Shown piece by piece: positions 7,161 to 15,625 of a stretch of 23,447 nucleotides of DNA. The notes below the pieces were generated by a model that worked only from the letters and a program-made list of their open reading frames with translations, made no database searches and was not told where the DNA came from. The position numbers and the translations under genes were made by a program. The stretch covers positions 1-23,447 of the forward strand of contig JALDAH010000010.1 of NCBI GenBank assembly GCA_022729275.1, in the 5' to 3' direction. The DNA comes from Candidatus Nanoanaerosalina archaeon (lineage in GTDB: Archaea; Nanohalarchaeota; Nanosalinia; Nanosalinales; Nanoanaerosalinaceae). The stretch's first letter is position 1, and each line of letters starts with the position of its first letter.

Positions 7161-9229
7161 CTGAACCACCACACTGTATCGAGGGTCGCGGGAAGATAGA
7201 ACTCGTTGGTGACAGAATCCGTGAACATGTTGGCGATGTTTGGACTGCCAAAATAATCAGTCCCAACTATCCTGTTTTCCCTTATAGAACTTTTTATTAT
7301 TACAGACCTTAGTAGGGCCGCGAACTCGTCATCAACATTTCTATCACCTATATAAAACATGTTTCCTGAACCCTTATATGCCTGACTGTTCCAGACAGCT
7401 GATGGGACGCTTCTGTCATCCACCATATTAAGAAGCAACTCTTCTTCATCGTCATCCACCCTTATCCAATAATCCCTTCCAGCCATCTCTATAGTGCTTC
7501 CAACGGTATGTGGGCCGTCACCACTAAAACCGACAGGCGTCTCTTCAGACCCATCATCGAAGTTTCCATTACCCTCAAAATCGAAGTTTATCAGATCAAA
7601 ACGGTCACAGTTTGTACCTGCACCGATTTCAAGAGGGGTTATAACGAACTCTATGTCATCGCCGTTGAGGTTGAAGCTTCCCTCTCTGTGACCATTAGAA
7701 CAATCGGTCTCGGGAAGACCATATTCCTCTATGTCCTTGGTGGTGGTACTGGTCGAGGCCTCGATGTGTTGATCTGAAAAGTCATACTCCCATCTATCAA
7801 CCTCCAGAATGTTTTTATCACCATGTATTTGTTCACCTGTAAAGTAATTTGCAAATATGTAGCTTCCTGTGGATCTGAAAACCACATTGGGCTCTGTCTT
7901 AACGAGTTCAAATCTGTTCCTGCCAAGTCTCAATGAATCTCCCGGTTCATAAGTATCGCCATCTATATCTATGTAATTACTGCCCCTTTCGATGATGATG
8001 GTCTCACCATCGAAGTTTAACTCGGCCTCTTCATCGTAAAACCTCTCGGAACTCACAACAAAAGAACCTGAATCAAAGAAATCCTTCATGTATCCTGCAG
8101 GTCCGCCTGGATCCTCTACCATCACGTTTTGAGGTATGTGTTTATCATCAACTTCAAAATTTTCTTTCCACAGACCAAGACGGTTCTGGAAACCTTCATC
8201 CTCGAAATCCTGATCGAAATCATCTATCTGTATCAGAAGATTCCCATCAGAAACGTAGTTGCCGAAAACCTCGCTCCTGTCCTGTATGAACTCCAGGCCT
8301 TCATCCTTCAAGATCAGAGAATCGAAGTCTATATCCGTGATGTATTGAAGTTCCACTTTATCATCCTCAACGCTCAAGACTTCGAACGTCATGTCGTACA
8401 TATTGAAGTAATCGCCTTCAACATAAGACCTTTCACCATAGGTCTCCTCATAGAGGACGAAAACTCCGTTAGCCTCATCGATGTTATTTATACTGTAAGT
8501 GGTCTCAACATCTCCGTACAGTTCGACATCTCCTACAGAAAATTCTTTAACCTCTTCCTCTACTCCTATACCTCTGAAACCTGTGTGAAGTACCATTCCA
8601 CCTGATTCGAATTGATTTACTGCTACCAGTTTTTTCAGATCGGATAGATCGTAAACGACTATGGAATTATTCAAATGACCCACCTGGTACATACCATCGC
8701 AATCCCTTACATCTATGTTGTCTTCACCGAAGCATCCAACAAATACATCTCCAACCCTCAGAGATCCCGCTTCGACAGGGTAATTGTCAAGATCGACGCT
8801 GTTATCTATCACCTCTGAAAATTCGAACTCTACCGATCCGTACCCTGTTTCCACCTCATCGGATGAAAGCTCGAACCCAACTCCCTCAATCTCGGATTGA
8901 TCGCTGTGAGCTATAAGGACGTCTTCTCCGGTTCTGACAACACCCGCCTCTATCATGTTTTTGGGTATCCCATCTATACTTATCCTCGAACTGACCCTTC
9001 CCCCAACTGTAGAAACAACAACTGGAAACCTGTCCATATTTCCAGCATTTATCATATCCTCCATAGTTCCTGATCTTGATAATGCACCCATCAAATCACT
9101 TGAATAATGGTTCAACATAGTTTGATCCCATCCTGTTCTTTCAGGCGGTCTCACCATGTTACCAAGATAAAAAACGATCAAAAGACCTGCTATGATTCCC
9201 TCTATCGCATAGATATATCCCTTTTTCAT
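7157..9229 (-). CDS. Very large pilin-like surface protein of unknown function
   Basis: The start is ATG 9229, which overlaps the upstream TGA as ATGA; the longer frame from 9238 is less likely. The product is about 690 residues. The N-terminus KKGYIYAIEG runs into the hydrophobic IIAGLLIVFYL, like a type IV prepilin with cleavage after KKG and a Glu near +6. The remaining 660 residues are acidic, mostly beta-like, and match no family I can name. Visible features are scattered cysteines (including a GCFGEDN...RDCDGM pair and CSNGH...TNCDRF) and many short beta-hairpin-like segments. The final residues LDTVWWFR overlap the next gene. It sits between a 274-residue pilin-like gene and the DUF2341/LamG gene, with overlapping stops and starts throughout, so the three are probably co-translated as minor or tip pilins (inference). 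Confidence 0.8.
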   Translation of the reverse strand: MKKGYIYAIEGIIAGLLIVFYLGNMVRPPERTGWDQTMLNHYSSDLMGALSRSGTMEDMINAGNMDRFPVVVSTVGGRVSSRISIDGIPKNMIEAGVVRTGEDVLIAHSDQSEIEGVGFELSSDEVETGYGSVEFEFSEVIDNSVDLDNYPVEAGSLRVGDVFVGCFGEDNIDVRDCDGMYQVGHLNNSIVVYDLSDLKKLVAVNQFESGGMVLHTGFRGIGVEEEVKEFSVGDVELYGDVETTYSINNIDEANGVFVLYEETYGERSYVEGDYFNMYDMTFEVLSVEDDKVELQYITDIDFDSLILKDEGLEFIQDRSEVFGNYVSDGNLLIQIDDFDQDFEDEGFQNRLGLWKENFEVDDKHIPQNVMVEDPGGPAGYMKDFFDSGSFVVSSERFYDEEAELNFDGETIIIERGSNYIDIDGDTYEPGDSLRLGRNRFELVKTEPNVVFRSTGSYIFANYFTGEQIHGDKNILEVDRWEYDFSDQHIEASTSTTTKDIEEYGLPETDCSNGHREGSFNLNGDDIEFVITPLEIGAGTNCDRFDLINFDFEGNGNFDDGSEETPVGFSGDGPHTVGSTIEMAGRDYWIRVDDDEEELLLNMVDDRSVPSAVWNSQAYKGSGNMFYIGDRNVDDEFAALLRSVIIKSSIRENRIVGTDYFGSPNIANMFTDSVTNEFYLPATLDTVWWFR

Positions 9230-10050
9230 GGTTTCCAAAACCTCATGTCCACTCTGACGATGTTGTCGCCTATGTTTGAAAACCGCCTTATATTTATCAT
9301 TTCGTCCGCTGAAAGATGTATGTCTCTTCCTATGCTGTTTAGATCTTTTTCGAGTACTAATATCTCCCCATCACTTGACAAAACACCTGATGTGATGATA
9401 TTCAATGTGTACTCTCTATCGTTTTCCCCAAGCTCCATCTCAACACTGCCATCTTCTGGTGTAATTTCATAGATGAACTCGAATCCTGAATAATCTTCTT
9501 GACCTACACGAACCTCGAAATCGCCGTCCCCGTCCTCGTAAACATAGAAAAAATAACCTTCTCCATCTATAACCTCATAACCCCAGTTACCACCTGGTTT
9601 ACCAGAGGGTTCACGGTCAGAATCTCCTTCCATGGATGTATCTATCACAACGAACTCGGTGAAATCCAAGTGGAATTCAAAATCAGTAGCTAAGATCCTC
9701 TTCAATTCAATATAACCTATACCAACTCCTTCACCAAGTGAATATATCTTATCCCTGTCCAGACCGCCTTCTTCATAGTCTTCAAGTCCTATTGATTCAA
9801 CATTATCTATATTAGTTGGTTCGTGCCAGTCGTAACCCCATTCATCTCCCTGACTCCAGTAACCAGGTGTTTCGATGAGTGTTGTAGAAATCGTCCAACC
9901 CGTAATCTGTAACCTGTTGTAGGAAAGGTTGTCGGAATAACGGGGTACAACATTTAGAGTAGTCACGATTATAAAAAGTATGGCTACAAAAAACACGGTT
10001 GCTCCTCCTATATAATCAATAGAGATCTGTGCCTTCCTGATTTTAAACAC
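9226..10050 (-). CDS. Pilin-like protein (class III signal-type N-terminus), minor pilin candidate
   Basis: The 274-residue product starts at GTG 10050, inside the end of the upstream platform gene (8-nt overlap). No ATG fits before the signal. The N-terminus FKIRKAQISIDYIGG followed by a hydrophobic run to about residue 33 looks like archaeal QISxDY-type prepilins, with KA before the mature start and an acidic residue at +5. The remainder is acidic and beta-rich, with aromatic segments (GYWSQGDEWGYDWHEP) and no cysteines. It ends in DMRFWKP, whose TGA overlaps the next ATG. The family is not recognised beyond the pilin-like N-terminus. The position directly after a TadC gene and before two giant pilin-like genes argues for a minor pilin of the same filament. 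Confidence 0.8.
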   Translation of the reverse strand: MFKIRKAQISIDYIGGATVFFVAILFIIVTTLNVVPRYSDNLSYNRLQITGWTISTTLIETPGYWSQGDEWGYDWHEPTNIDNVESIGLEDYEEGGLDRDKIYSLGEGVGIGYIELKRILATDFEFHLDFTEFVVIDTSMEGDSDREPSGKPGGNWGYEVIDGEGYFFYVYEDGDGDFEVRVGQEDYSGFEFIYEITPEDGSVEMELGENDREYTLNIITSGVLSSDGEILVLEKDLNSIGRDIHLSADEMINIRRFSNIGDNIVRVDMRFWKP

Positions 10051-10981
10051 CCAGTACGGTAAGTAGGACTACATAGGATATAACTCCTGCTGGAACCATT
10101 ATTAGAGCGTGTTTGATACCGGAGGACATCTTGCCGGAACCTATCTCGCCTGCAACAAGTCCGCTGAATATACCCTGAACTATAAGCATGATAAAGAAAA
10201 GAGCCTGGTAGTAACACATCTGGTCTGTAGCATCAACAAGACCTATCATGGGACATAGATTGCATAAAGGTCTCACCATATTCACATCAGTACAGAAATT
10301 TATGGCTCCGCCTATAAAATCTCCTCCACCTCCTCCTATATCTAATAGCGGTAGCAAAATCCTGTAAAGCGCTATCACAATACCGACGAAAAGGAAGTAA
10401 ATAGCATATATTATGTATACCTGTTGCATCAGTGTGGCTTTCTTCTCCCTGTGAGCAGTCTGTATACTCGACAGATTCCTAGAAATAGAGTCCATAGTTT
10501 TAGCTATATCTCCACCAGACTCATAGGACTGCATTATAATAGATATAGAATTTGAAATAAGTCTCGACTTGTTGACCCGGTCCTGAAAACGGTGCATAAC
10601 CTCGGTGAACGGTATGTCCCATGAAAGCTGTTTGGATGAAAGATCAATGGCCTCGTTGAGTCTCCCGTAGTCAGTCTGCGCAGCATTTTGAAATGCCTGT
10701 GGAAGCGACATACCAGATTTGATTGCTTCGGACAAGTTTCTAAGAAAAGCTGGCCACTGCCTCTCCATTTCCTCATATTTTTTGTCGTCAAAATACGAGT
10801 AAATCCCATATGGCAGAAAAGAAAAAACAAGACTCGCTAGGAACAATCCAGCTCCTACAGCAGAAGATATCAGGACATAGATCAATATTGCGAGGATCAC
10901 ACCTGCTACTCCCGCTATAATCGAAAAATACTTTATCTTCTCCTTCGTTGACAAATTTCTCAACATCTTTTCAAAATCCAT
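10043..10981 (-). CDS. Type II/IV secretion platform protein, TadC/FlaJ-like (T2SSF domain), second of the pair
   Basis: The 312-residue integral membrane protein has two N-terminal membrane spans (about 20-60). A cytoplasmic T2SSF domain follows (QWPAFLRNLSEAIKSGMSLPQAF..., then ESGGDIAKTM at about 153-162), and then C-terminal spans. This family forms the inner-membrane platform that couples the assembly ATPase to pilin movement. It has one T2SSF domain, whereas archaellum FlaJ has two, so with the gene at 11044 it probably forms a TadB/TadC-like pair. The loop between the C-terminal spans (about 234-263) contains four cysteines (C234, C246, C249, C262), unusual for this family. No Shine-Dalgarno sequence precedes ATG 10981. 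An AT-rich box at 11001-11008 may give a near-leaderless mRNA. Confidence 0.92.
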   Translation of the reverse strand: MDFEKMLRNLSTKEKIKYFSIIAGVAGVILAILIYVLISSAVGAGLFLASLVFSFLPYGIYSYFDDKKYEEMERQWPAFLRNLSEAIKSGMSLPQAFQNAAQTDYGRLNEAIDLSSKQLSWDIPFTEVMHRFQDRVNKSRLISNSISIIMQSYESGGDIAKTMDSISRNLSSIQTAHREKKATLMQQVYIIYAIYFLFVGIVIALYRILLPLLDIGGGGGDFIGGAINFCTDVNMVRPLCNLCPMIGLVDATDQMCYYQALFFIMLIVQGIFSGLVAGEIGSGKMSSGIKHALIMVPAGVISYVVLLTVLGV

Positions 10982-11043
10982 TGGGACCGCTCTTTGTTAC
11001 ATTATTTTGGGAACATTAGTTAAAGTTTTTTCATCTGGTTAAT

Positions 11044-11934
11044 TCAGGAGTTCTCGATAGGTGAAACCGTTTTTACTATCAGTATGAACATCATGGATGA
11101 AATCGGCAACATTAAAAACACTGTTGCTATCTGTAAAGTAAGTATAACCATCGGTTCAGTTCCTAAAGACGACATGATTGTGGTAATTATCATTATGAAT
11201 ACGGATCCAACTATAACTACAGTGATATACATCTCGACCAGAAGAGAAAGGGTGTCCGAGAACTTGTCAAGCTGTCTCCTGTAATCATCCATGTAGGTAT
11301 TTGCTTTCTCTCTCAGAAAACCTTTTAGGTCTCCTCCAGTGGTAAGTATGGAGTTTATCCCCCAGAGTAAATCCTTGAACTTCTCGGAAGGAGTTCTCTT
11401 CGCTGCCCTTGTCAATGCTATCTCTGTATCAGCTCCAAAACCATATACATCGTTAGCTATCTTACGGGCTTCTTTCGATACTTCACCATATTCTTCGAAC
11501 TCTCCCAGTAATCTGAAAATAGCTGCGATAGGCGTACCCATTCCCGCAACGGTTGAGAGATATGTAGTGGCGAATGGAAGGTTGAAATCAATGTTGTTCC
11601 TCCTTTTCGTGATCTTGTTGCTGGGGTATATATAAAAAAACATGAATACCCCTACAGCAGCTCCTATACCGATAAAAGGGCCTGCTATGAGACCTCCGAT
11701 AATCCCTCCTAAATCTCCAGATATGAGACCAAAAAGTATTCCGATAAAAGGTGTTACAAATACAAAAGCTATAACTGATGACAGCGCCGCAACTGAAAGG
11801 TACTGTCTCAGGGTCATCTTGATATTTGCCTTCCTTATGCTGTCCCTGATACCGCTGAATTGCTTCTCATAATTGATGACAAAATCTCCAAAGTACTTGA
11901 CAGAAAAATTCATGAAATCTTTTTTGAAGCTCAT
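11044..11934 (-). CDS. Type II/IV secretion platform protein, TadC/FlaJ-like (T2SSF domain), first of the pair
   Basis: The 296-residue protein has glycine-rich membrane spans at about 42-104, including GDLGGIIGGLIAGPFIGIG. A T2SSF cytoplasmic domain follows (NLPFATTYLSTVAGMGTPIAAIFRLL, TTGGDLKGFLREKA), and then two C-terminal spans. It would be the membrane platform partner of the ATPase encoded just upstream at 11998 and of the second platform protein at 10043. Good translation signals are visible: AAGGTGG about 7 nt before ATG 11934, plus a TATA-like box at 11978-11988 in the 63-nt gap, so it may start its own transcript. Unlike its partner it has no cysteine cluster in the exposed loop. 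Confidence 0.92.
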   Translation of the reverse strand: MSFKKDFMNFSVKYFGDFVINYEKQFSGIRDSIRKANIKMTLRQYLSVAALSSVIAFVFVTPFIGILFGLISGDLGGIIGGLIAGPFIGIGAAVGVFMFFYIYPSNKITKRRNNIDFNLPFATTYLSTVAGMGTPIAAIFRLLGEFEEYGEVSKEARKIANDVYGFGADTEIALTRAAKRTPSEKFKDLLWGINSILTTGGDLKGFLREKANTYMDDYRRQLDKFSDTLSLLVEMYITVVIVGSVFIMIITTIMSSLGTEPMVILTLQIATVFLMLPISSMMFILIVKTVSPIENS

Positions 11935-11977
11935 AACGGTTCCACCTTGGGATACGTAAAAAATTTGTGGCCTCTAC

Positions 11978-11988
11978 AATAAATTACT
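11978..11988 (-). promoter_or_regulatory. TATA-like box before the first platform gene
   Basis: The minus strand reads GTAATTTATTG, centred about 48 nt before ATG 11934. With initiation about 25 nt downstream this leaves a short leader containing the AAGGTGG ribosome-binding site. A T-run (minus strand, around 11958-11964) between box and gene could also terminate read-through from the ATPase gene. Confidence 0.4.
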
Positions 11989-11997
11989 TCCCACTGA

Positions 11998-13923
11998 TCA
12001 AGTCTCGAAGATATTTTCCTCCTCTTCCTCTTCCTGCTCTATTTGTATATCTTTATCTTCTTCCAAGATAACCTCTTCCTCAACCCTTGATAGAAGACTC
12101 TTTGGATCCGTATAAAAAGTGGTTATAACCTCTCCAACATCTCTGTAATGCTTTATACCTTTTTGATACATCCATTCAAGGATTTTCTTTCTTCTCATCA
12201 TCTCCTCCTGTATCTCATCTACTGTCACGCCATGATCTTCTACTATGTCGTGCAGCAAGAAAGAATCGTTCTCGTTCAAGAAGATGTCTTCTTTGGCATC
12301 CCAGTTGAAAACCCTGTTTACAACAGGCCTCTTAGCCTCCTTGTCGTACCTGTCAAATTCGTATATATTCCCAACCCTCCTGACATAGTCTCCCTGTCTT
12401 CTTGTTCTTTTTGGGAAAAGTATTATGTCCAGGTTTTCTATGAGTGATGGAGGTAGATCTATAGGTTTAGTCGTTAACCTGTCAAGAACTTTCTGTATGT
12501 TTGATGCGTGTATGGTCGACATTCCAGGATGTCCCGTGGCTATCTGCTGGAACAGGATGTATGCTTCCTCTCCTCTGACCTCTCCAACGATTATGTAGTC
12601 AGGTCTCTGTCTCAAGGATTCTTCAAGGAGATCTTCCATGGTCACCTCTCCAGCGGAGCTTTCTCCGGAACCAAAACCGCTTCTTGAAACTTCGGGTATC
12701 CAGTTGGGATGTGGAAGTCTCAGTTCAGGTGTGTCTTCTATGGAAATAATCTTCATCTCAGGTTTAACGAATAAGCTAAGAGCATTAAGCAAAGTAGTTT
12801 TACCAGAAGCTGTAGCTCCTGATATAAGTATAGATTTACCGTGTTCAACACAAAGCCAGAGATATGCAAGTATCCTTGGGCTCAGAGAACCCGATTCTAT
12901 CAGGTGTACAGGTGTCAGCGGTTCGTCTGTGAACCTCCTTATCGTGAAGTTGGTTCCTCTCCTGGCTATATCAACTCCAAGGGTAGCCTGAACCCTCGAT
13001 CCGTCCGGTAAAGCACCGTCAAGAAGAGGACTTGACATTGAAATAGTCTTACCACATCTCTGAGCCAGTTTTCTCACAAAAGAATCCATCTCCTCATCTG
13101 TCTCCCAGTAAACATTACTCTTCACAGAGCTGACATCAGGATTTCTGTGGTATATATATACAGGTATGTTGACACCGTCACATGATATATCCTCAACCCT
13201 CTTATCCTTCATTATAGGTTCAAGTTTTCCAAGTCCCACGAAGTTCCTGTAAGCATAATACTGTATAACCTCCTCATCTTTCCCTGATAAACCAAAATCC
13301 CTTGATTCGAGTATTTCTCTTACCCTCTCCTCCATGTAATCCTTTGCCTCTTCGTGTTTAAGCTGATCAAATCTTACATCAAGCTGTTCCTTCAGTATGT
13401 TCTCTATCCTCTCAAGGATTCTCAAGTTTCTCTCAGATATCTCGGGTTCATGAACCCTGTATATCAGAGATTTTTCTTCTTCATCATACGTTATAGAAAC
13501 CGATGCGAAGACTCTTTCGTTGGAACCAGGATCATTTGGTATAACAGGATACTTTATACTGATATCTCTCTCGCTGTCATCGTCTTCATTCAAGAGATTA
13601 TCCTCCTTTATCCACTCACCAGGTTCTTTCTCCCTAATAAGCTCTATTTTATCCCTATTACTATCCATTATAGTCATCTCTTTTTTATCCCCTGATTCAC
13701 TGTAGTTTCCACTTCTATCTATTATCCTTTCCCTCTCTATCTGCTTTATGGCTTCCTTATCAAGATCCTTGAGATCTATGTCCTCGGATCTGGGTGGCAT
13801 AACATAACGAACTTTTCCAGAACCTCCTTGTCCAGAGCCTCCACTGGACATACTTACATTGTCTTCTTTTCCATCCTGAGCTTTTTTCATCTTCCTTATA
13901 AGTTTAGCAAGATCCAATGCCAT
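11998..13923 (-). CDS. Type IV pilus/Tad-type secretion ATPase (GspE/VirB11 family)
   Basis: The 641-residue hexameric assembly ATPase shows Walker A GATASGKT (369-376), an Asp box near ISIEDTPELRLP (393-404), Walker B IIVGEVRG (444-451, catalytic Glu 448), and the His box STIHAS (469-474). It powers pilin extraction from the membrane through the platform proteins encoded downstream. The first 150 residues form a poorly conserved charged region, and the tail after about 620 is almost pure glutamate. Both additions make it longer than the 500-residue paralogue at 20752. The start ATG follows the TAA of the upstream pilin-like gene directly. GGTGG, part of that gene's last codons, serves as its ribosome-binding site. 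The pairing with two single-domain TadC proteins indicates a Tad-like archaeal pilus rather than an archaellum. Confidence 0.95.
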   Translation of the reverse strand: MALDLAKLIRKMKKAQDGKEDNVSMSSGGSGQGGSGKVRYVMPPRSEDIDLKDLDKEAIKQIERERIIDRSGNYSESGDKKEMTIMDSNRDKIELIREKEPGEWIKEDNLLNEDDDSERDISIKYPVIPNDPGSNERVFASVSITYDEEEKSLIYRVHEPEISERNLRILERIENILKEQLDVRFDQLKHEEAKDYMEERVREILESRDFGLSGKDEEVIQYYAYRNFVGLGKLEPIMKDKRVEDISCDGVNIPVYIYHRNPDVSSVKSNVYWETDEEMDSFVRKLAQRCGKTISMSSPLLDGALPDGSRVQATLGVDIARRGTNFTIRRFTDEPLTPVHLIESGSLSPRILAYLWLCVEHGKSILISGATASGKTTLLNALSLFVKPEMKIISIEDTPELRLPHPNWIPEVSRSGFGSGESSAGEVTMEDLLEESLRQRPDYIIVGEVRGEEAYILFQQIATGHPGMSTIHASNIQKVLDRLTTKPIDLPPSLIENLDIILFPKRTRRQGDYVRRVGNIYEFDRYDKEAKRPVVNRVFNWDAKEDIFLNENDSFLLHDIVEDHGVTVDEIQEEMMRRKKILEWMYQKGIKHYRDVGEVITTFYTDPKSLLSRVEEEVILEEDKDIQIEQEEEEEENIFET

Positions 13924-14340
13924 TTAACCACCTATAGACACGTTTTTTCCATCCATTCGGACTTTCGCTGTTTCAAAATCACTATTGAACGATCCCTGCA
14001 AATCGTAAAAATTTTCCAAACCATTAAGATTGTGGCTAACAAAATTCCCTTCTCCCAGGGCAACTTCAACACCCGAATCAGATAGAACAACACTGTAATA
14101 CTCGTTAGCTATGGAAGTAGGTAAAATAAAATTCATTTCTCCATAATCAGCTCCTGTGGATAAAAGAAAGGCTATGTTTGAACTAACAACGTCTCCAAAT
14201 GCTATACCCTGATTCTCAATCGCTTCGTCTCTTACGTTTTCTCCAAACCTTTCAAAAGCTGTTACAAAACCAGCAACTATAACAACACCTACTCCAAACA
14301 GTATAACAATCTCGACGATCTGGCTCTGACCCTTTCCCAT
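13924..14340 (-). CDS. Small pilin-like protein, class III signal-type N-terminus
   Basis: The 138-residue product begins GKGQSQIVEIVILFGVGVV, matching the K-G-Q-x-x-x-x-E pattern of archaeal prepilins; cleavage is expected after KG with Glu at +6. One hydrophobic helix (about 8-27) is followed by a polar, cysteine-free domain. GGTGATC precedes ATG 14340 at suitable spacing and overlaps the TGA of the upstream gene, and its own TAA abuts the ATPase start, so the three are probably translated together. The small size and the place next to the ATPase resemble minor pilins or FlaG/FlaF-like accessory subunits, but the domain itself is not recognised. Confidence 0.8.
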   Translation of the reverse strand: MGKGQSQIVEIVILFGVGVVIVAGFVTAFERFGENVRDEAIENQGIAFGDVVSSNIAFLLSTGADYGEMNFILPTSIANEYYSVVLSDSGVEVALGEGNFVSHNLNGLENFYDLQGSFNSDFETAKVRMDGKNVSIGG

Positions 14341-14344
14341 GAGA

Positions 14345-15010
14345 TCACCCTACACTTATAGAAACTATTCTTTTTTCAAGAGGGCCTCCTCTCCTAGAAA
14401 TACCCTCTGTTTCTGTTCCCTGGCTTTCAAGATAAAGTGTATGGCTTCCCGAAGAAAGACTCACATCTCCCTCAACCCTCAGATCTATTTGAAACCCTTC
14501 ATCCGTATCTAGGTCGTTAAGCTCTCTGAAGGCAAGCCTGTAACGGGTGTTAAATTTATCACCTCTAGGATCTGCCAGTCCAAGTATGATTCCAGGTTTA
14601 TCAGCACCGGAAACACCGTATGATTCGCTGTCATTAACAGTCTGACTTCCTTCAAAGTCTAGGCCTCTTACCTCCCTCTGATTTAAAGGAGCCCAGTCGT
14701 CCTTTGAGACATATGCTGCATCAGTGGTTAAAGCATATTCTATCATATTTTCGTCCTCGTTGATTATCATCGTACCCTTATCCATCTCAAAATTAACTGT
14801 TGTGCTTCCTCCTGTAATGGCAATTTCCTCTATGGATTCTGATAAAACATTCATTTGATCGAGAGAATCTTCCAAAACTCTTACATCTTGTTCTTTCTCC
14901 AGAAGTGGTAGTCCCCACATCAAAGCTGCTGTAACACCTGATAAAATTATCCCTGCCAGCAAAACAGCTGTCACAACTCCTACCTGTCCTTTTCTAAACA
15001 ACTTGTCCAT
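14345..15010 (-). CDS. Pilin-like protein, class III signal-type N-terminus
   Basis: The 221-residue product begins MDKLFRKGQVGVVTAVLLAGIILSG: a short basic leader, KG before the hydrophobic helix, and a long beta-rich acidic domain without cysteines. Prepilin cleavage is expected after G8. A strong TATA-like box lies about 31 nt upstream of ATG 15010 and no ribosome-binding site is seen, so a nearly leaderless transcript beginning here is likely. The next gene starts right after its stop and uses the overlapping GGTGA. It probably contributes to the same pilus as a minor subunit. Its relation to the two paralogous pilins upstream is not clear from the sequence beyond the N-terminus. Confidence 0.8.
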   Translation of the reverse strand: MDKLFRKGQVGVVTAVLLAGIILSGVTAALMWGLPLLEKEQDVRVLEDSLDQMNVLSESIEEIAITGGSTTVNFEMDKGTMIINEDENMIEYALTTDAAYVSKDDWAPLNQREVRGLDFEGSQTVNDSESYGVSGADKPGIILGLADPRGDKFNTRYRLAFRELNDLDTDEGFQIDLRVEGDVSLSSGSHTLYLESQGTETEGISRRGGPLEKRIVSISVG

Positions 15011-15034
15011 TGTTAATTAATTAAGAAGACGGGT

Positions 15035-15046
15035 AAATAAATATAA
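15035..15046 (-). promoter_or_regulatory. TATA box driving the third pilin-like gene and the ATPase segment
   Basis: The minus strand reads TTATATTTATTTA in the 56-nt gap, centred about 31 nt before ATG 15010. This spacing suits an archaeal promoter with a very short leader and suggests a second transcript within the pilus locus. Confidence 0.5.
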
Positions 15047-15066
15047 CGATTTTAATACCGGATTTT

Positions 15067-15606
15067 TCAGTTGGGTTCTCCTCTACATCTACCAGAAACG
15101 GTCATATCGTTCATATCTGTGAACCTAAAAGTAATCTCGTAGTGGTTATAAGCTTCAAAATTCCCTTCTGTTTCGATCGAATATGCTGCTATATTATTAA
15201 CGTTCGAAAAGTCATTATCCGGCCCTAATATATTTATATCTACCTCATTTTGTCCTGTTGAACCGTCTCTCAGATTCATACCGTAAATTGTCTCATAGTC
15301 CTGGCGTTCACCGGTAGCTCTGTCATGAACCAGCATATCAACGGGATTTATATTCAAGGCTATGTCTCCACTGTTCCTGAATCTTGCCACAACCTTACCA
15401 TCATCATAACATCTTAAATCAGTAAGAGAAACATCTCTGTCCCACCTGTCCATGTCGTCTTCGGTTCGACCGGTTATTATATCATGAAGATCTGTGATCC
15501 ATATATAAGCTCCTCCAGCAGCTGCAACAGTCATCATAAGAAGCAACAAAACAGCGATAACAGGAGTAACACCCTTCCTTCTATTAAAATTTTCTCTCCC
15601 GTTCAT
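15067..15606 (-). CDS. Type IV pilin (Pilin_N-like), paralogue of the upstream pilin
   Basis: The 179-residue product has a leader NGRENFNRRKG, then VTPVIAVLLLLMM and TVAAAGGAYIW, the archaeal Pilin_N (PF07790-like) signature; cleavage by the prepilin peptidase is expected after G12. The mature domain has one cysteine near its start (C66) and one in the closing GRCRGE motif (C174), probably a disulfide. It is a likely filament subunit, with a paralogue 19 nt upstream at 15626. Sixty-five nucleotides of the signal region are identical between the two genes while the rest diverges. The start is the ATG that gives a normal short prepilin leader. Confidence 0.9.
   Translation of the reverse strand: MNGRENFNRRKGVTPVIAVLLLLMMTVAAAGGAYIWITDLHDIITGRTEDDMDRWDRDVSLTDLRCYDDGKVVARFRNSGDIALNINPVDMLVHDRATGERQDYETIYGMNLRDGSTGQNEVDINILGPDNDFSNVNNIAAYSIETEGNFEAYNHYEITFRFTDMNDMTVSGRCRGEPN
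15509..15573. repeat. 65-bp exact direct repeat, copy 1 (pilin signal region)
   Basis: This stretch is identical to 16056-16120 and encodes the conserved hydrophobic core after the prepilin cleavage site in both pilin genes. Identity stops abruptly on both sides, including third codon positions beyond the core. Confidence 0.9.
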
Positions 15607-15625
15607 ATCTTACCAACCCTTACAA

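Noticed and set aside
8129..8605. 158-codon plus-strand frame
   Set aside because: It is fully antisense to the 690-residue pilin-like gene, has no recognisable motif, and breaks the strand logic of the locus.
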